A stretch of 64,000 nucleotides of DNA from an uncultured Bacilli bacterium (GTDB taxonomy: Bacteria > Bacillota_I > Bacilli_A > ML615J-28 > CAG-313): NCBI GenBank assembly GCA_944326155.1, contig CALVCV010000003.1, positions 47,690 to 111,689 of the forward strand, read 5' to 3'. Within the stretch, counting starts at the first letter, position 1. The number at the start of each line of letters is the position of its first letter. Positions 1 to 9,365 of the stretch are shown one piece after another. The notes beneath the pieces are model-generated. The model was not told where the DNA came from. It did not search any database and worked only from the letters and a program-made list of their open reading frames with translations. Made by a program: the position numbers and the translations under genes.

Positions 1-164
1 TCTACATTTTTTAAAATATTATTATTATATGTTTGTTTACTATCTTCTTTAAAATTAAAAATGTTAAATATACCGCCCTTTTTTCTAACTGTATAAACGT
101 CTATAGCAATTATAAACATTACTAAAATTATAAGTATTACATAAATAATATTTTTATTTTTCAC
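1..164 (-). CDS. Partial membrane-anchored protein (N-terminus only)
   Basis: A GTG start at 164 sits 5 bases after a GGAGG ribosome binding site and overlaps the end of the upstream lipoprotein gene. The visible 54 residues begin with a short lysine-rich stretch, then one hydrophobic segment (about residues 5-22), then a polar region; the frame stays open to the window edge. The layout fits a single-pass membrane protein whose bulk lies outside the window. The overlap with the preceding stop suggests translational coupling within the pilus/lipoprotein gene string. No family can be recognised from so short a piece. Confidence 0.6.
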   Translation of the reverse strand, partial: MKNKNIIYVILIILVMFIIAIDVYTVRKKGGIFNIFNFKEDSKQTYNNNILKNV

Positions 165-2205
165 TTAATCCTCCATCAACTCTTTGTGGTATTTGATTAA
201 CGTATTCCCAATTGGGTTTAAATATTATTTCAAAAGTATTTTCGATTGCATATTTGTCCCAACTTAAAGGAAAATTATATCCTTCGTAATAAACTAAAAA
301 ATTGGAATTTGCAAAAGCATTATATTCTATGATATCAACGCTTAAAGGAATGACGACATATTTAAGATTTTGACAGTTATTAAAAGCATTATATTTAATT
401 TGTTTTACATTATCATCTATTATTAAAAAAGTTTTATCATTAGCTGAAGGAAAGTGAATTAGGACTTGACCGGTTTTATCAAATAATATACCATCTTTAT
501 CCATGAATAAACTATTTTCTTTGTTAACCATGATAGATTCTAATTTATGGCAATTATTTATCCAAGTATCACTAATAAAAGAAACATTTTTTCCAATTAA
601 AATTGTCTTTAAATTTTTACAATCACGTAATGCTTCACTATTTATAGTAATTAAATTATCATTTATTACTAAATATTCCAAATATGGATTGGCATTAAAG
701 CAGAAACGATCTAATAGCAAAATATTTATTGGTATTATAAAAGATGAATCTTTTTTTCCTAACGGATATACCTTTAAACTATTTTTAATTTTGTCATATA
801 ATACGCCATCTTCACTATAATAGAAACTATTATCTTCTTCAACCATAATAGTTTCTAAATTATTTGCTTTCATAAATGCATCTTCTTTAATTTTTTGAAT
901 ATTTTTTCCGATAATAATTTTTATTATATTTGAATCTTCAAAGATGCAATCAATGCTTACGACTGGTAGACAATTATATCCATTAGGGATAACAATCTCA
1001 GTTTCAGTTCCCCTATATCCTTCTATATTATAACAATTATTTGTATCATTTAACTTATATATTAATCCTTCACTACCTTTTGTAATAGGTTCTAAATTCC
1101 CATAAACAACAATATCATTATTTGGTATTTTGTTTATAGAAGCTACATGGTTAAATTCTTCATCAAAATACCAATTTTTAAAGATATATCCATCAATCAT
1201 TACATTTTTAATCATTGTATATTTTGAATCATATTTTAAATTAGATATTTTTTTATATTCACTGGAATTAATCATATAAGTAATGCTATATGTCCTTCTT
1301 TTATACAAAACTTCAAGTATTAATGAACCATCTAATAAAATTTTACCTTTAACATCACTATTTAGAACTTCTAATCCTTCATAAGTTTTTATTGGAGCAA
1401 TAACTAACTCATCTAAGGCGCCATATAGTGTTATTGTATCAATTACACTATAATCATCATTATCAATATTTTCACTTTTATATATGACTTTATATGGAAT
1501 TTTTTTTGTATCAATCCATTTTATATATATATTTAAATCTTTATCTATTTTATTTTCAGAATTAATAGGATTTTTAAAATCACTGTCTAAATAAAAACCA
1601 TCAAAAACATAATTTTCTTTATATGGTATTGATAGGCTTTCTGTTGTTGAACCATAATCAATATATTGTTTTTGTGTAGTCAATTCATCTATAATAATAT
1701 TAATTTCACATTTTATAATTTCCCATTTACACCAAATTGTATCATTTTCTAAAAAAGAATATTCACTACTTATTTTTTGTGTAAATTTTTCGTCAAAATA
1801 ATATCCTTCTAATCGATACCCTTCTCTACTTGGGATAGTTAAATTAGAGATTGTATCTTGATAATTAATACTTTGGACTTCTTTTTCTTGATTATTAATA
1901 TTCAGTACTATATTTAATGGCTTTTTTTCCCAACCTGCATATAATGTGATATCTCTATTAATTTTTGTATCAAAATTATATAAAATTGTACACTCATAAT
2001 CATAATACCAATTAACAAAATTATAACCAATTTTTTTGGGCTCAAGAGGTTTTACTATTGTATCACCCCTTTTTGCTAATATTGAAGATATTTCTGTACC
2101 ACCATTAGTATCAAACTCAATATTATAATATTCTATTTTTTCTTTTGTACATGAGAATAAAAAACATATAAAAATAAATGGAATAATAAAAAGTTTTTGT
2201 CTAAT
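154..2205 (-). CDS. Surface lipoprotein with five B-repeat-like units and BspA-type LRRs; AUU start
   Basis: Predicted cell-surface adhesin-like lipoprotein of 683 residues. A lipoprotein signal ends in the lipobox LFSC with Cys19. About residues 26-92 form a classic InlB/Listeria-Bacteroides B-repeat (FDTNGG, then a GY..VNWYYD segment, ending LYAGW). Similar units cover about 97-161 and 165-230, with two more divergent units to about 372. Residues 381-680 are BspA-like LRR_5 repeats (units such as NLKYVVIPLSVDIIEYNAF). The first standard start (TTG at 1683) would remove the signal peptide and two repeats. The frame is open to 2205, where an ATT codon lies 6 bases after AGGAGGG. No in-frame ATG, GTG or TTG gives a signal peptide, so initiation at ATT is the best reading. 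It follows the pilus genes and a second lipoprotein. Confidence 0.82.
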   Translation of the reverse strand: MRQKLFIIPFIFICFLFSCTKEKIEYYNIEFDTNGGTEISSILAKRGDTIVKPLEPKKIGYNFVNWYYDYECTILYNFDTKINRDITLYAGWEKKPLNIVLNINNQEKEVQSINYQDTISNLTIPSREGYRLEGYYFDEKFTQKISSEYSFLENDTIWCKWEIIKCEINIIIDELTTQKQYIDYGSTTESLSIPYKENYVFDGFYLDSDFKNPINSENKIDKDLNIYIKWIDTKKIPYKVIYKSENIDNDDYSVIDTITLYGALDELVIAPIKTYEGLEVLNSDVKGKILLDGSLILEVLYKRRTYSITYMINSSEYKKISNLKYDSKYTMIKNVMIDGYIFKNWYFDEEFNHVASINKIPNNDIVVYGNLEPITKGSEGLIYKLNDTNNCYNIEGYRGTETEIVIPNGYNCLPVVSIDCIFEDSNIIKIIIGKNIQKIKEDAFMKANNLETIMVEEDNSFYYSEDGVLYDKIKNSLKVYPLGKKDSSFIIPINILLLDRFCFNANPYLEYLVINDNLITINSEALRDCKNLKTILIGKNVSFISDTWINNCHKLESIMVNKENSLFMDKDGILFDKTGQVLIHFPSANDKTFLIIDDNVKQIKYNAFNNCQNLKYVVIPLSVDIIEYNAFANSNFLVYYEGYNFPLSWDKYAIENTFEIIFKPNWEYVNQIPQRVDGGLSEK

Positions 2206-2237
2206 ATTTATCCCTCCTATTCTAAAGATTTATAAAT

Positions 2238-2276
2238 AAAAAGGAAGACTATTGTATATATTTAGGCTTCCTTTTT
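2238..2276 (-). terminator. Rho-independent terminator after the 2309-3979 lipoprotein gene
   Basis: A 10-bp inverted repeat (AAAAAGGAAG / CTTCCTTTTT) with a 19-base loop lies about 30 bases after the stop and is followed on the minus strand by a T-rich run. It may insulate the two lipoprotein genes or allow partial readthrough. The AUU-initiated gene starts about 33 bases beyond it. Confidence 0.6.
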
Positions 2277-2308
2277 TGTCATTTTACTTTTATTCTACTA
2301 TTTTAAAA

Positions 2309-3979
2309 TTATTTTGTTTTAATTTTAACACTTGAAACAACTTCATCTTCAGCATTATATGCGAATACCGAGAAATTCTGAGAACCAGCAGTAAATGTAT
2401 ATCCCTCCATAAGTTTTGTACCATCAAATACATAGAATCCCTTAGTTACATTATATGCTAGCCACTCTTTTCCTTCGAAAGTAACCATTTCATCTGTTAA
2501 TTCAGTAGTATCTTCAATTGTGCCCTTAGTTACAACTTTTATTAAAATCTTACCATCTTTAATTTCTGTTGCAAATAAACCAGTTTTTTGGGTTTCAGTA
2601 TTTACAGGAATTTCTACTGTTACAAAATCAGTCAATGTTCCATAATCATTACAACTCATACCTTCAAAATATAAATTGATTTTTATCTTTGCAACATTTT
2701 CATCAGTTACAGCTTTTAATTCTAATGAATTATCTTGTACTTGTAAATATTTTGTAAAATCAAGTTCAGGAATTACTAAGTTTGTTCCTTCTACTAATTC
2801 TTCTGATCCTTCTTGTTTATCAAGCGTCCAAGCATTTGCACCATGACAAGCAATTAAATCAGATTTGGCTTCTACAGAAGAAAGAGTTCCTCTATTTCCA
2901 GAATTTATAACTTTATAGGATGTGTTTCTGCCGCTATCTACAGATGCATAAAGATTAGTAAATAGTAGTGAAGTATTTAAAGCTTCAACATGACCATAGT
3001 TATAACAATTTTCAAAAGTATAATTTCCTCTTGGGATTGCAAAAAATACACTAACTCTTGTAGACATACCAATATTATCAATATAACTATCACAATCTTC
3101 AAAAACAACTGTTGAATAAACCCATGCCCATGAGCCTTTTTCAGTTGCTGCATATTCAAGTGTAATAGGATAAATTGCATAACTTGCATAGTTATATCCG
3201 CTACTTACTGTTCCATACATATCAACATTTAAGAAACTTAGTGTTCTACCATCATATGAATAAGCATTACAACTTAAACTAATATCTTTACCATTAACAA
3301 ATACTGATAAATCTTTTATTGTTGCACCTGCTAATTCACCAAAAAGATAACTAACTGGATCAAGAACATTATAAATACGTTTATTATTTCCATCAAAAAC
3401 ACCTTCAAAGAAGTTAATTACTGCATTTCCCATATCCCAATACATTTTTGAATCTTCTAATACTGCACTTAAATCAATATCATTCATCAACTTAAAATAA
3501 ACATTTTTAGTGGATTCAAGAGTATTAATATTTACAAATTGTTGCGGTGTTGTTATCTGATAAGGATTATTTAATGTTCCATTTCCACCAGCAAAACCTT
3601 GCTCAGGATCAACTACTTGATAATCAAAATATGATGTAGCTTCACCATAAGTAACTGATGCAGTTTTATTTCCTATAGTTGATAAATCAAAATTTTTTAT
3701 AGTAATAGTAACTTCAAAAGGAACTCCTGCTTGTTGTGCAGTTACATTACCATTTTCATCAGGATAACTTAACGTTAAGACAACATCTTTACCATCTTTA
3801 TCTATAATTAGTACTTTCATTAAATTACCAGTAGGTTCTTGTCCTTTAACAAATGTTGTAGTAGGCATTTCAACAATACTTATTTTTTCAGCATTTTCAA
3901 ATGCTCCACATCCAACTAATGCTAAACTGCTAAAACCTATAATAATTAATGATAAAAATAAATTTTTAATTTTTTTCAT
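2309..3979 (-). CDS. Secreted lipoprotein with Ig-like domain, unknown function
   Basis: A 556-residue exported lipoprotein. The N-terminus is a signal peptide with lipobox LVGC (Cys24). Residues of about 33-122 look like a bacterial Ig-like domain of the 'VTYG-EATSYFDYQV' kind. A motif near 130-150 (GNGTLNNPYQITTPQQFVNI) is the type seen at the start of many secreted beta-helix or GLUG-type surface proteins. The remainder is beta-rich with several Cys, Tyr and Asn and resembles nothing I can name. The start is supported by AAGGAG six bases upstream of ATG. It lies directly after the giant pilin gene on the same strand, so a role as a pilus-associated surface protein is plausible, but this is inference from position. 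Confidence 0.8.
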   Translation of the reverse strand: MKKIKNLFLSLIIIGFSSLALVGCGAFENAEKISIVEMPTTTFVKGQEPTGNLMKVLIIDKDGKDVVLTLSYPDENGNVTAQQAGVPFEVTITIKNFDLSTIGNKTASVTYGEATSYFDYQVVDPEQGFAGGNGTLNNPYQITTPQQFVNINTLESTKNVYFKLMNDIDLSAVLEDSKMYWDMGNAVINFFEGVFDGNNKRIYNVLDPVSYLFGELAGATIKDLSVFVNGKDISLSCNAYSYDGRTLSFLNVDMYGTVSSGYNYASYAIYPITLEYAATEKGSWAWVYSTVVFEDCDSYIDNIGMSTRVSVFFAIPRGNYTFENCYNYGHVEALNTSLLFTNLYASVDSGRNTSYKVINSGNRGTLSSVEAKSDLIACHGANAWTLDKQEGSEELVEGTNLVIPELDFTKYLQVQDNSLELKAVTDENVAKIKINLYFEGMSCNDYGTLTDFVTVEIPVNTETQKTGLFATEIKDGKILIKVVTKGTIEDTTELTDEMVTFEGKEWLAYNVTKGFYVFDGTKLMEGYTFTAGSQNFSVFAYNAEDEVVSSVKIKTK

Positions 3980-4068
3980 AATTATCTCCTTTTATTATAT
4001 TTTTCTATATATATATAAATATATATACCTAATTTTATTTCATATTCCCTAGTATTTTTTACAAAACT

Positions 4069-5883
4069 TTATTTATACTTACGAATAAATAAATATCTTG
4101 GTTCTTCTTCTGTTCCAGTAAAAATAGAAATTTGAGAAATATCAACTTGATTACATGCCATATCTACTTGATCAACATTGACAGTATATGTTGACAAATT
4201 ATTAATTGTATGTTCATATACATAACAATTATTAACAGCATCATATTTACCATCTTTTATATAAATTTTAATTTTCTCATCTGAAAGAGCAAAACCATCA
4301 AACACTTCTACTGCTCCTGTTAAACCACTAGTAACTTTAGATTTTAAAACTTGTGGCATCCACTCTATTTCTATTGAAGCATCTTTAAAATTGCTATAAT
4401 TATATACATAAGTAGGTAGATATACTCTAATGGTTGCTTCATTGTTATCAAAACTAAATTCTTGTTTTACTTCCCAATCTATATCTGAAACATAACCAAA
4501 ATTTTCTAATCTATAGCAATTTAGATCTTCATCAACTAATACAGCAGTATAAGTACAAATATTTTCAGATAATGATCTTCTTACTATTACTTTTTCTATT
4601 TTAGAATAGTTAATTGTAGCACTTAATAAATTTATATTAGGAATTAAATATTTACTAATTATATTTTCTTCATTTGCATTTAAAAATACTACATCAGATA
4701 AATCAGAAATAACTGCTTCTTGACCATCTACTATATTAGTATATGTTACTACTATTCCATTATTTAATTTAGCTTCTGCTGAATAATACGAAATATCAAA
4801 GTCTACACCATTTAAAAGAGTAATTACATTTAAATATGATGTTCTATCTATTTTTGCTTCCATAGCAGCCTCACTTAGTGCTTCTGGATCAAATAATACT
4901 GAATTTTTAGCAACAATTCCTGCACAAGCAACTACGTTTTTAAATGAATTAGCTTTTACAATTTCTACTGTATCTGGTATTTCAAAAGCTGTTGTAATAT
5001 TTACACGAAATTCAATATTTTCTTCTTCAGCAAAAGGTTGACAAGCAGAAATTAATGTAATATTAGGAACAAAAACCATTCTAGAAACATTTAATGTAAC
5101 GATATTCCCATCAAAAGTAAAAATATTATTATGTGAATTTGATAATTCTTGTAATTCAGATTTTGTAGAAAAATATACTCTATTATACATTATATTATTA
5201 TCAACATAAACTGTTTGAATTGTGTCAAAAGTTGAAGCATAATTTTTAATTGACTGACGGTCAGAATCATCAAATCCCTTATAAGATAAGTTATCAAGAT
5301 TATCAATAGCATTGTCTAATAAATTATCCATTTTATTTAAAATTTCTACTTTTTTTGCTTGTGAATCTAATGAACCACTATCTATACCTTCTAATGCCAA
5401 TAGTGGTAAATTTCTCACTGTAAAAACAATTTTTGTTAACTCATCATCATAGGTATCAACATAACGATATTCAGGATGTGAAGATGATAATGCTTCTATA
5501 CAATCTTGTTGAAAACTCTTTTTTGTCGATAAATTTTGTCTACCTGATGAACCAAAAACTTCTTCCATAGATAGAAATTTTACTTCATTTTTACTAGCAT
5601 CATACCAAAATCTATAATCTTCTAATGTAGATTCTAATGAATAATCATAATCTTCAATAATACGAGAAATTTCATATGGTTCAAAATATTCACGATCCTG
5701 AAATGCTGCTTCAGCAGCCAAAACTACTGATATGTTTTTAGCTTCTTGTACACCTTTTGACACTTTTGCCTTTTTAATATAACCAGTAATAGAAGGAATT
5801 AATACCGCTGCAAGTATTCCTATAATAGCAATAACAACTATTAATTCTGTTAATGTAAATCCTTTTTTCTTTATACTATGCAT
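4069..5883 (-). CDS. Giant type IV prepilin-like protein (604 aa)
   Basis: The N-terminus is a textbook type III prepilin signal: a short basic leader, cleavage site KG8|F9, Glu13 (position +5 of the mature protein) and a hydrophobic helix of about 25 residues followed by a charged helix. This predicts processing by the PilD encoded at 9366-10205 and assembly into a pilus. The remaining ~550 residues are far longer than a usual pilin (about 130-200) and appear to form several beta-rich domains with a few Cys residues. Its first ~30 residues are almost identical to those of the neighbouring 150-residue pilin. A likely job is a tip or adhesive pilin, by analogy with large minor pilins; the sequence does not show a binding domain I can name. 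It lies 17 bases downstream of the small pilin gene. Confidence 0.85.
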   Translation of the reverse strand: MHSIKKKGFTLTELIVVIAIIGILAAVLIPSITGYIKKAKVSKGVQEAKNISVVLAAEAAFQDREYFEPYEISRIIEDYDYSLESTLEDYRFWYDASKNEVKFLSMEEVFGSSGRQNLSTKKSFQQDCIEALSSSHPEYRYVDTYDDELTKIVFTVRNLPLLALEGIDSGSLDSQAKKVEILNKMDNLLDNAIDNLDNLSYKGFDDSDRQSIKNYASTFDTIQTVYVDNNIMYNRVYFSTKSELQELSNSHNNIFTFDGNIVTLNVSRMVFVPNITLISACQPFAEEENIEFRVNITTAFEIPDTVEIVKANSFKNVVACAGIVAKNSVLFDPEALSEAAMEAKIDRTSYLNVITLLNGVDFDISYYSAEAKLNNGIVVTYTNIVDGQEAVISDLSDVVFLNANEENIISKYLIPNINLLSATINYSKIEKVIVRRSLSENICTYTAVLVDEDLNCYRLENFGYVSDIDWEVKQEFSFDNNEATIRVYLPTYVYNYSNFKDASIEIEWMPQVLKSKVTSGLTGAVEVFDGFALSDEKIKIYIKDGKYDAVNNCYVYEHTINNLSTYTVNVDQVDMACNQVDISQISIFTGTEEEPRYLFIRKYK

Positions 5884-5900
5884 ACAATAATCCTTTCCAA

Positions 5901-6353
5901 CTATGCCACTGGATAAACAGGTGTTGAAGATTCAGTCCAAGTAGAGTTATAGGTTAATTCTAAAACGCGATATGCATCATTAATTTTTCTTAATACATAA
6001 AAACTTGTAACACCATCAATATTAAATGCTTCGGCTGCAGCGGCAGAAGTAGCAACTTTTATTGGTGTAACGTTACATGAGCCATTTTCCAACAAAACAT
6101 AATATTCATTTGTATCAACAATATAATATTTTTTTGTTGTTAATGTTTCATACATATTATCTGTAACATCAACTTCAGATATTAACTCTTGATACATAGC
6201 AGTTGCATCTTGCATAGCTGCTGATTCTCTAGCTTTCGTAATATAACTAGTAATCGAAGGAATTAATACTGCTGCAAGTATTCCTATAATAGCAATAACC
6301 ACTATTAATTCTGTTAATGTAAATCCCCTCTTATTTTTTAAAACTTTGTTCAT
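5901..6353 (-). CDS. pilA: Type IV major pilin-like protein
   Basis: A 150-residue pilin of normal size. The leader is MNKVLKNKRG with cleavage before Phe11; Glu15 is the conserved +5 glutamate. A hydrophobic assembly helix (to about residue 38) precedes a small globular domain. It resembles PilA/ComGC-type pilins and is the best candidate for the structural subunit of the filament. It lies between pilB and the giant pilin, on the same strand. The 82 bases encoding the N-terminal helix match the giant pilin gene at 78 positions, which points to recent duplication or gene conversion. A hairpin and possible -10 box upstream (6382-6413) could give it its own high expression. Confidence 0.88.
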   Translation of the reverse strand: MNKVLKNKRGFTLTELIVVIAIIGILAAVLIPSITSYITKARESAAMQDATAMYQELISEVDVTDNMYETLTTKKYYIVDTNEYYVLLENGSCNVTPIKVATSAAAAEAFNIDGVTSFYVLRKINDAYRVLELTYNSTWTESSTPVYPVA

Positions 6354-6381
6354 ATTATCTTATTTTATCCTTTCATTCTTA

Positions 6382-6413
6382 ATTATATGTTAATAGTTAT
6401 AAACTATATTAAC
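6382..6413 (-). promoter_or_regulatory. Inverted repeat and possible -10 box ahead of the major pilin
   Basis: The 89-base gap between pilB and the pilin contains an imperfect inverted repeat (TGTTAATAGT / ACTATATTAACA at 6388-6413). On the minus strand it is followed by TATAAT at 6387-6382, about 30 bases before the pilin start codon. No good -35 lies at 17 bases; a TTAATA sits 19 bases away. This could be a separate promoter or an mRNA processing/stability hairpin that boosts pilin over ATPase. Weak evidence. Confidence 0.3.
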
Positions 6414-6442
6414 ACCAAATTTTCATCTTTATGATTCTTATT

Positions 6443-8140
6443 TTATTTGTTATACATAATGCTTAATAATTCTTGAACAGTTGTTTCTCCTTTTAAGACT
6501 GCTATCTTACAAGTCGTATATAAATCAAGCATACCATTATCCATTGCTTTTTGCTTTATCTGACTTGTGGAAGCTTTATTAATTACTAATTCTTTTAAAT
6601 CTTCAGTCATTTGCAATATTTCATGCACTCCAATTCTTCCCTTATAACCTGTATTATGGCATGCTGGACATCCTACTGATTTATATAATTTTTGCGATTT
6701 GTTAATTTTTAGTATTTCATTTTCATATTTATTAGACATATATGATTGTTTACACTCAGGACATAATCGTCTCACAAGCCTTTGAGAAATAACTCCTACT
6801 AAAGCATCAGTAACAAAATATGGTTGTAATCCTAAATCAATTAGGCGAGTTACCGCTCCAGCCGCATCATTAGTATGTAAAGTAGACAATACTAAATGGC
6901 CTGTAATTGCCATTCTCATAGCAATTTCAGCAGTTTCTTCATCACGTATTTCTCCAATCATTACAATATTAGGGTCTTGCCTTAATATACTTCTTAATGC
7001 ATTTGCAAATGTTAAATTTGCCTTAGTATTAACTTGTACTTGATTTACACCAGAAATCGTATATTCAACAGGATCTTCTACAGTTACAATATTAACTTCT
7101 CCATTATTGATTTCTTTTATAAATGAATATAATGTGGTTGACTTACCACAACCTGTGGGTCCAGTTAATAGAATAATTCCATAAGGTTTTTTTAATAATT
7201 CATTAACAATCATATTTTCTTCTTTCAAAAAACCTAATTGACTTCTATCATAACTAAATGCTTTGGTATCAAAAATTCTTATTACAATTTTTTCACCAAA
7301 AGTTGTTGGTAATGTTGATACTCTAAAATCATAAGTTTCATTGTTATAAGTTTTAGTTATTCTTCCATCTTGTGGAACTCTACGTTCAGCTATATTTAAT
7401 TTAGAAATTATTTTTATTCTAGTAGAAACAGCAGGGTACATTTTAGTACTAAAAGAAGTATTTTCATATAGCATACCATCAATTCTATATCTAATTCGAA
7501 CAATATCCTCATATGGCTCTATATGTATATCACTTGCACCTACAGAAATTGCATCGTTTAAACATGACTCGACTAATTTTACAGCAGGTGAATTCACTAA
7601 ATCGGCATCATCAATTCCAACAATATTAATACTATCAATATCCCTTTCTTGTTTATTATACTCATCAATAGTTTGCTTGATATCATTTTGAGCAAAAATT
7701 CTCGATTTAATTCTTACCAATTTTGCATCAGTACAAACAACAATTTGAGCATTTATACCAAAAATAGCATAAGCAATATTAATAGCGTCAAAATCAAGTG
7801 GATTAGATGTTGCAATAATATATCTTTTATTTAATTCATCGAAAATAAGGGGTATAAATTTATATTTAGTTATAAATTCATATGTTAAATTTTTTATAAG
7901 TTTTTCATCTATATTTATGACATCAATATTATAATATTCATAGCCAAGATAATTAGCCAGAATTTGCGATGATTGTTCTTCATTAACAATTTTTTGGGAG
8001 ACTAAATATTCATTAATAATTTTTTTTTCTTCATTAGCATTTTTTAAACTATCTTGTATCTGTTGATCATCAAGTAAATTCATATTCAAAAGTTCCAGGG
8101 AAAGATCATAATTAATACTTTCTAAAATATTATTTTTCAT
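6443..8140 (-). CDS. pilB: Type IV pilus assembly ATPase PilB (GspE family)
   Basis: Hexameric cytoplasmic ATPase that powers pilus extension. In 565 residues it has an N-terminal MshEN/T2SSE-N domain (about 10-150), then the N2 and C-terminal ATPase domains. Visible motifs: Walker A GPTGCGKST (327-335), Asp box VTVEDPVEY (353-361), Walker B NIVMIGEIRD (391-400), His box TGHLVLSTLHTND (414-426), and zinc-binding cysteines C460/C463 and C491/C494. The length and the MshEN domain are typical of PilB rather than the shorter ComGA of competence pili. The gene begins 1 base after the pilC stop, so translation is probably coupled. Confidence 0.96.
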   Translation of the reverse strand: MKNNILESINYDLSLELLNMNLLDDQQIQDSLKNANEEKKIINEYLVSQKIVNEEQSSQILANYLGYEYYNIDVINIDEKLIKNLTYEFITKYKFIPLIFDELNKRYIIATSNPLDFDAINIAYAIFGINAQIVVCTDAKLVRIKSRIFAQNDIKQTIDEYNKQERDIDSINIVGIDDADLVNSPAVKLVESCLNDAISVGASDIHIEPYEDIVRIRYRIDGMLYENTSFSTKMYPAVSTRIKIISKLNIAERRVPQDGRITKTYNNETYDFRVSTLPTTFGEKIVIRIFDTKAFSYDRSQLGFLKEENMIVNELLKKPYGIILLTGPTGCGKSTTLYSFIKEINNGEVNIVTVEDPVEYTISGVNQVQVNTKANLTFANALRSILRQDPNIVMIGEIRDEETAEIAMRMAITGHLVLSTLHTNDAAGAVTRLIDLGLQPYFVTDALVGVISQRLVRRLCPECKQSYMSNKYENEILKINKSQKLYKSVGCPACHNTGYKGRIGVHEILQMTEDLKELVINKASTSQIKQKAMDNGMLDLYTTCKIAVLKGETTVQELLSIMYNK

Positions 8141-8141
8141 A

Positions 8142-9353
8142 TTATACTCCTGTCTCTATTGAATTTGATATATCAAGCATTGGCAAAAATATTGATAGTA
8201 AAACAATAATGACAATTATTCCTATTAGAATTATCATTATAGGTTCAATAAAAGCTGTTAATTTTTTTATTGCATAATCAACTTGATCATCATAATAATT
8301 ACAAACTCTATTGAGAACTTCTTCAATTTGACCAGATTGTTCTCCTACTGAAATCATTTCAATCAAAATATTAGGAAAAATATTTATAGTTTCAAGACTC
8401 TTGGCAATTGATTGGCCTCTTTTGATTTCACTAATAGTTATTGCAAGTTTTTCTTCAACATAACTATTACCTAATAATTTACTCATAATTGTCAAAGCAT
8501 CAACAATTGAAATACTACTACTTAACAAAGTGGAAAAACCATTTGTAAACCTTGATGTTATACTAGCTAAAATAACATGTTTTTGAATACTATAACTAAT
8601 ATTAAAATAATCACATCTTTTTTTTATTTTTTTATTTCGCAATAAAAGAATAAATATTATTGTCGCTAAAATTAGAGATGTTAAAATATAAAAAACATTA
8701 TTTTTAATAAAATCAGAAATATTTAATACTATTATTGTTATGGGTGGTAATTCAGCATTTAGTGATTCAAAAACATCTTTAAAAATAGGCATTACATACA
8801 ACGATAAAACTGATAAAATTCCAACGCATAATATCAAAAGAAAAATAGGATAGGCCAATGCACTTTTAACTTTTCTTTTTGTTTTTGTATCTTTTTCATA
8901 ATATTCAGCTAATCTATTTAAAACAAGTGAAGTTTTTCCACTGAGTTCTCCTATATGAATCATATTACGAAAAAAAGTAGGAAAAGTTTTTGGATATTTT
9001 GAAAGAGATTGACTTAACATCATACCCTGCATTAAATCATAATGAACCACGTCAAGAATGGTTTTTAATTTATTATTTTTTGTATTACTTTTTAAAATTT
9101 CAATGCCTTTACTAAGTTCCACTCCAGCATCCAACATAATAGATAATTGTCTACAAAATAAAGATAGTTCATCAATCTTTATTTTTTCTAAAAAGCCAAA
9201 TAACTGTGCACTTTCTGGAATTTTTTTAGAACTAATTAAATAATAATCTAGATTACTAATTATTTCTCTTAAATCATCTTCATTTTTTGCAAAGAATACG
9301 CCATGTATTACTTTATTATTTAAATTCTTTGCTTTAAATTTAAATTTAGGCAT
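8142..9353 (-). CDS. pilC: Type IV pilus inner-membrane platform protein PilC (GspF family)
   Basis: A 403-residue polytopic membrane protein with the duplicated GspF fold. Each half has a cytoplasmic helical domain; the motif ELSLFCRQLSIMLDAGVELS near residue 62 and the second copy near 265 (ITSRFTNGFSTLLSSSISIV) are diagnostic. Transmembrane segments lie at about 165-190, 215-235 and 368-392. It acts as the platform on which PilB works to polymerise pilins. It lies between pilD and pilB with 1-12-base gaps, within the same transcription unit. Confidence 0.95.
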   Translation of the reverse strand: MPKFKFKAKNLNNKVIHGVFFAKNEDDLREIISNLDYYLISSKKIPESAQLFGFLEKIKIDELSLFCRQLSIMLDAGVELSKGIEILKSNTKNNKLKTILDVVHYDLMQGMMLSQSLSKYPKTFPTFFRNMIHIGELSGKTSLVLNRLAEYYEKDTKTKRKVKSALAYPIFLLILCVGILSVLSLYVMPIFKDVFESLNAELPPITIIVLNISDFIKNNVFYILTSLILATIIFILLLRNKKIKKRCDYFNISYSIQKHVILASITSRFTNGFSTLLSSSISIVDALTIMSKLLGNSYVEEKLAITISEIKRGQSIAKSLETINIFPNILIEMISVGEQSGQIEEVLNRVCNYYDDQVDYAIKKLTAFIEPIMIILIGIIVIIVLLSIFLPMLDISNSIETGV

Positions 9354-9365
9354 CTCTTCCTCCTA

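Noticed and set aside
154..1683. A separate 509-residue protein starting at TTG 1683
   Set aside because: The same frame stays open to 2205 and adds a lipoprotein signal and two further B-repeats, so the shorter version is a truncation.
4000..4030. TA-rich inverted repeat (TATATATATA) as a terminator or promoter
   Set aside because: Simple AT repeats pair by composition; no G-C pairs or T-run support a terminator, and no -35 supports a promoter.
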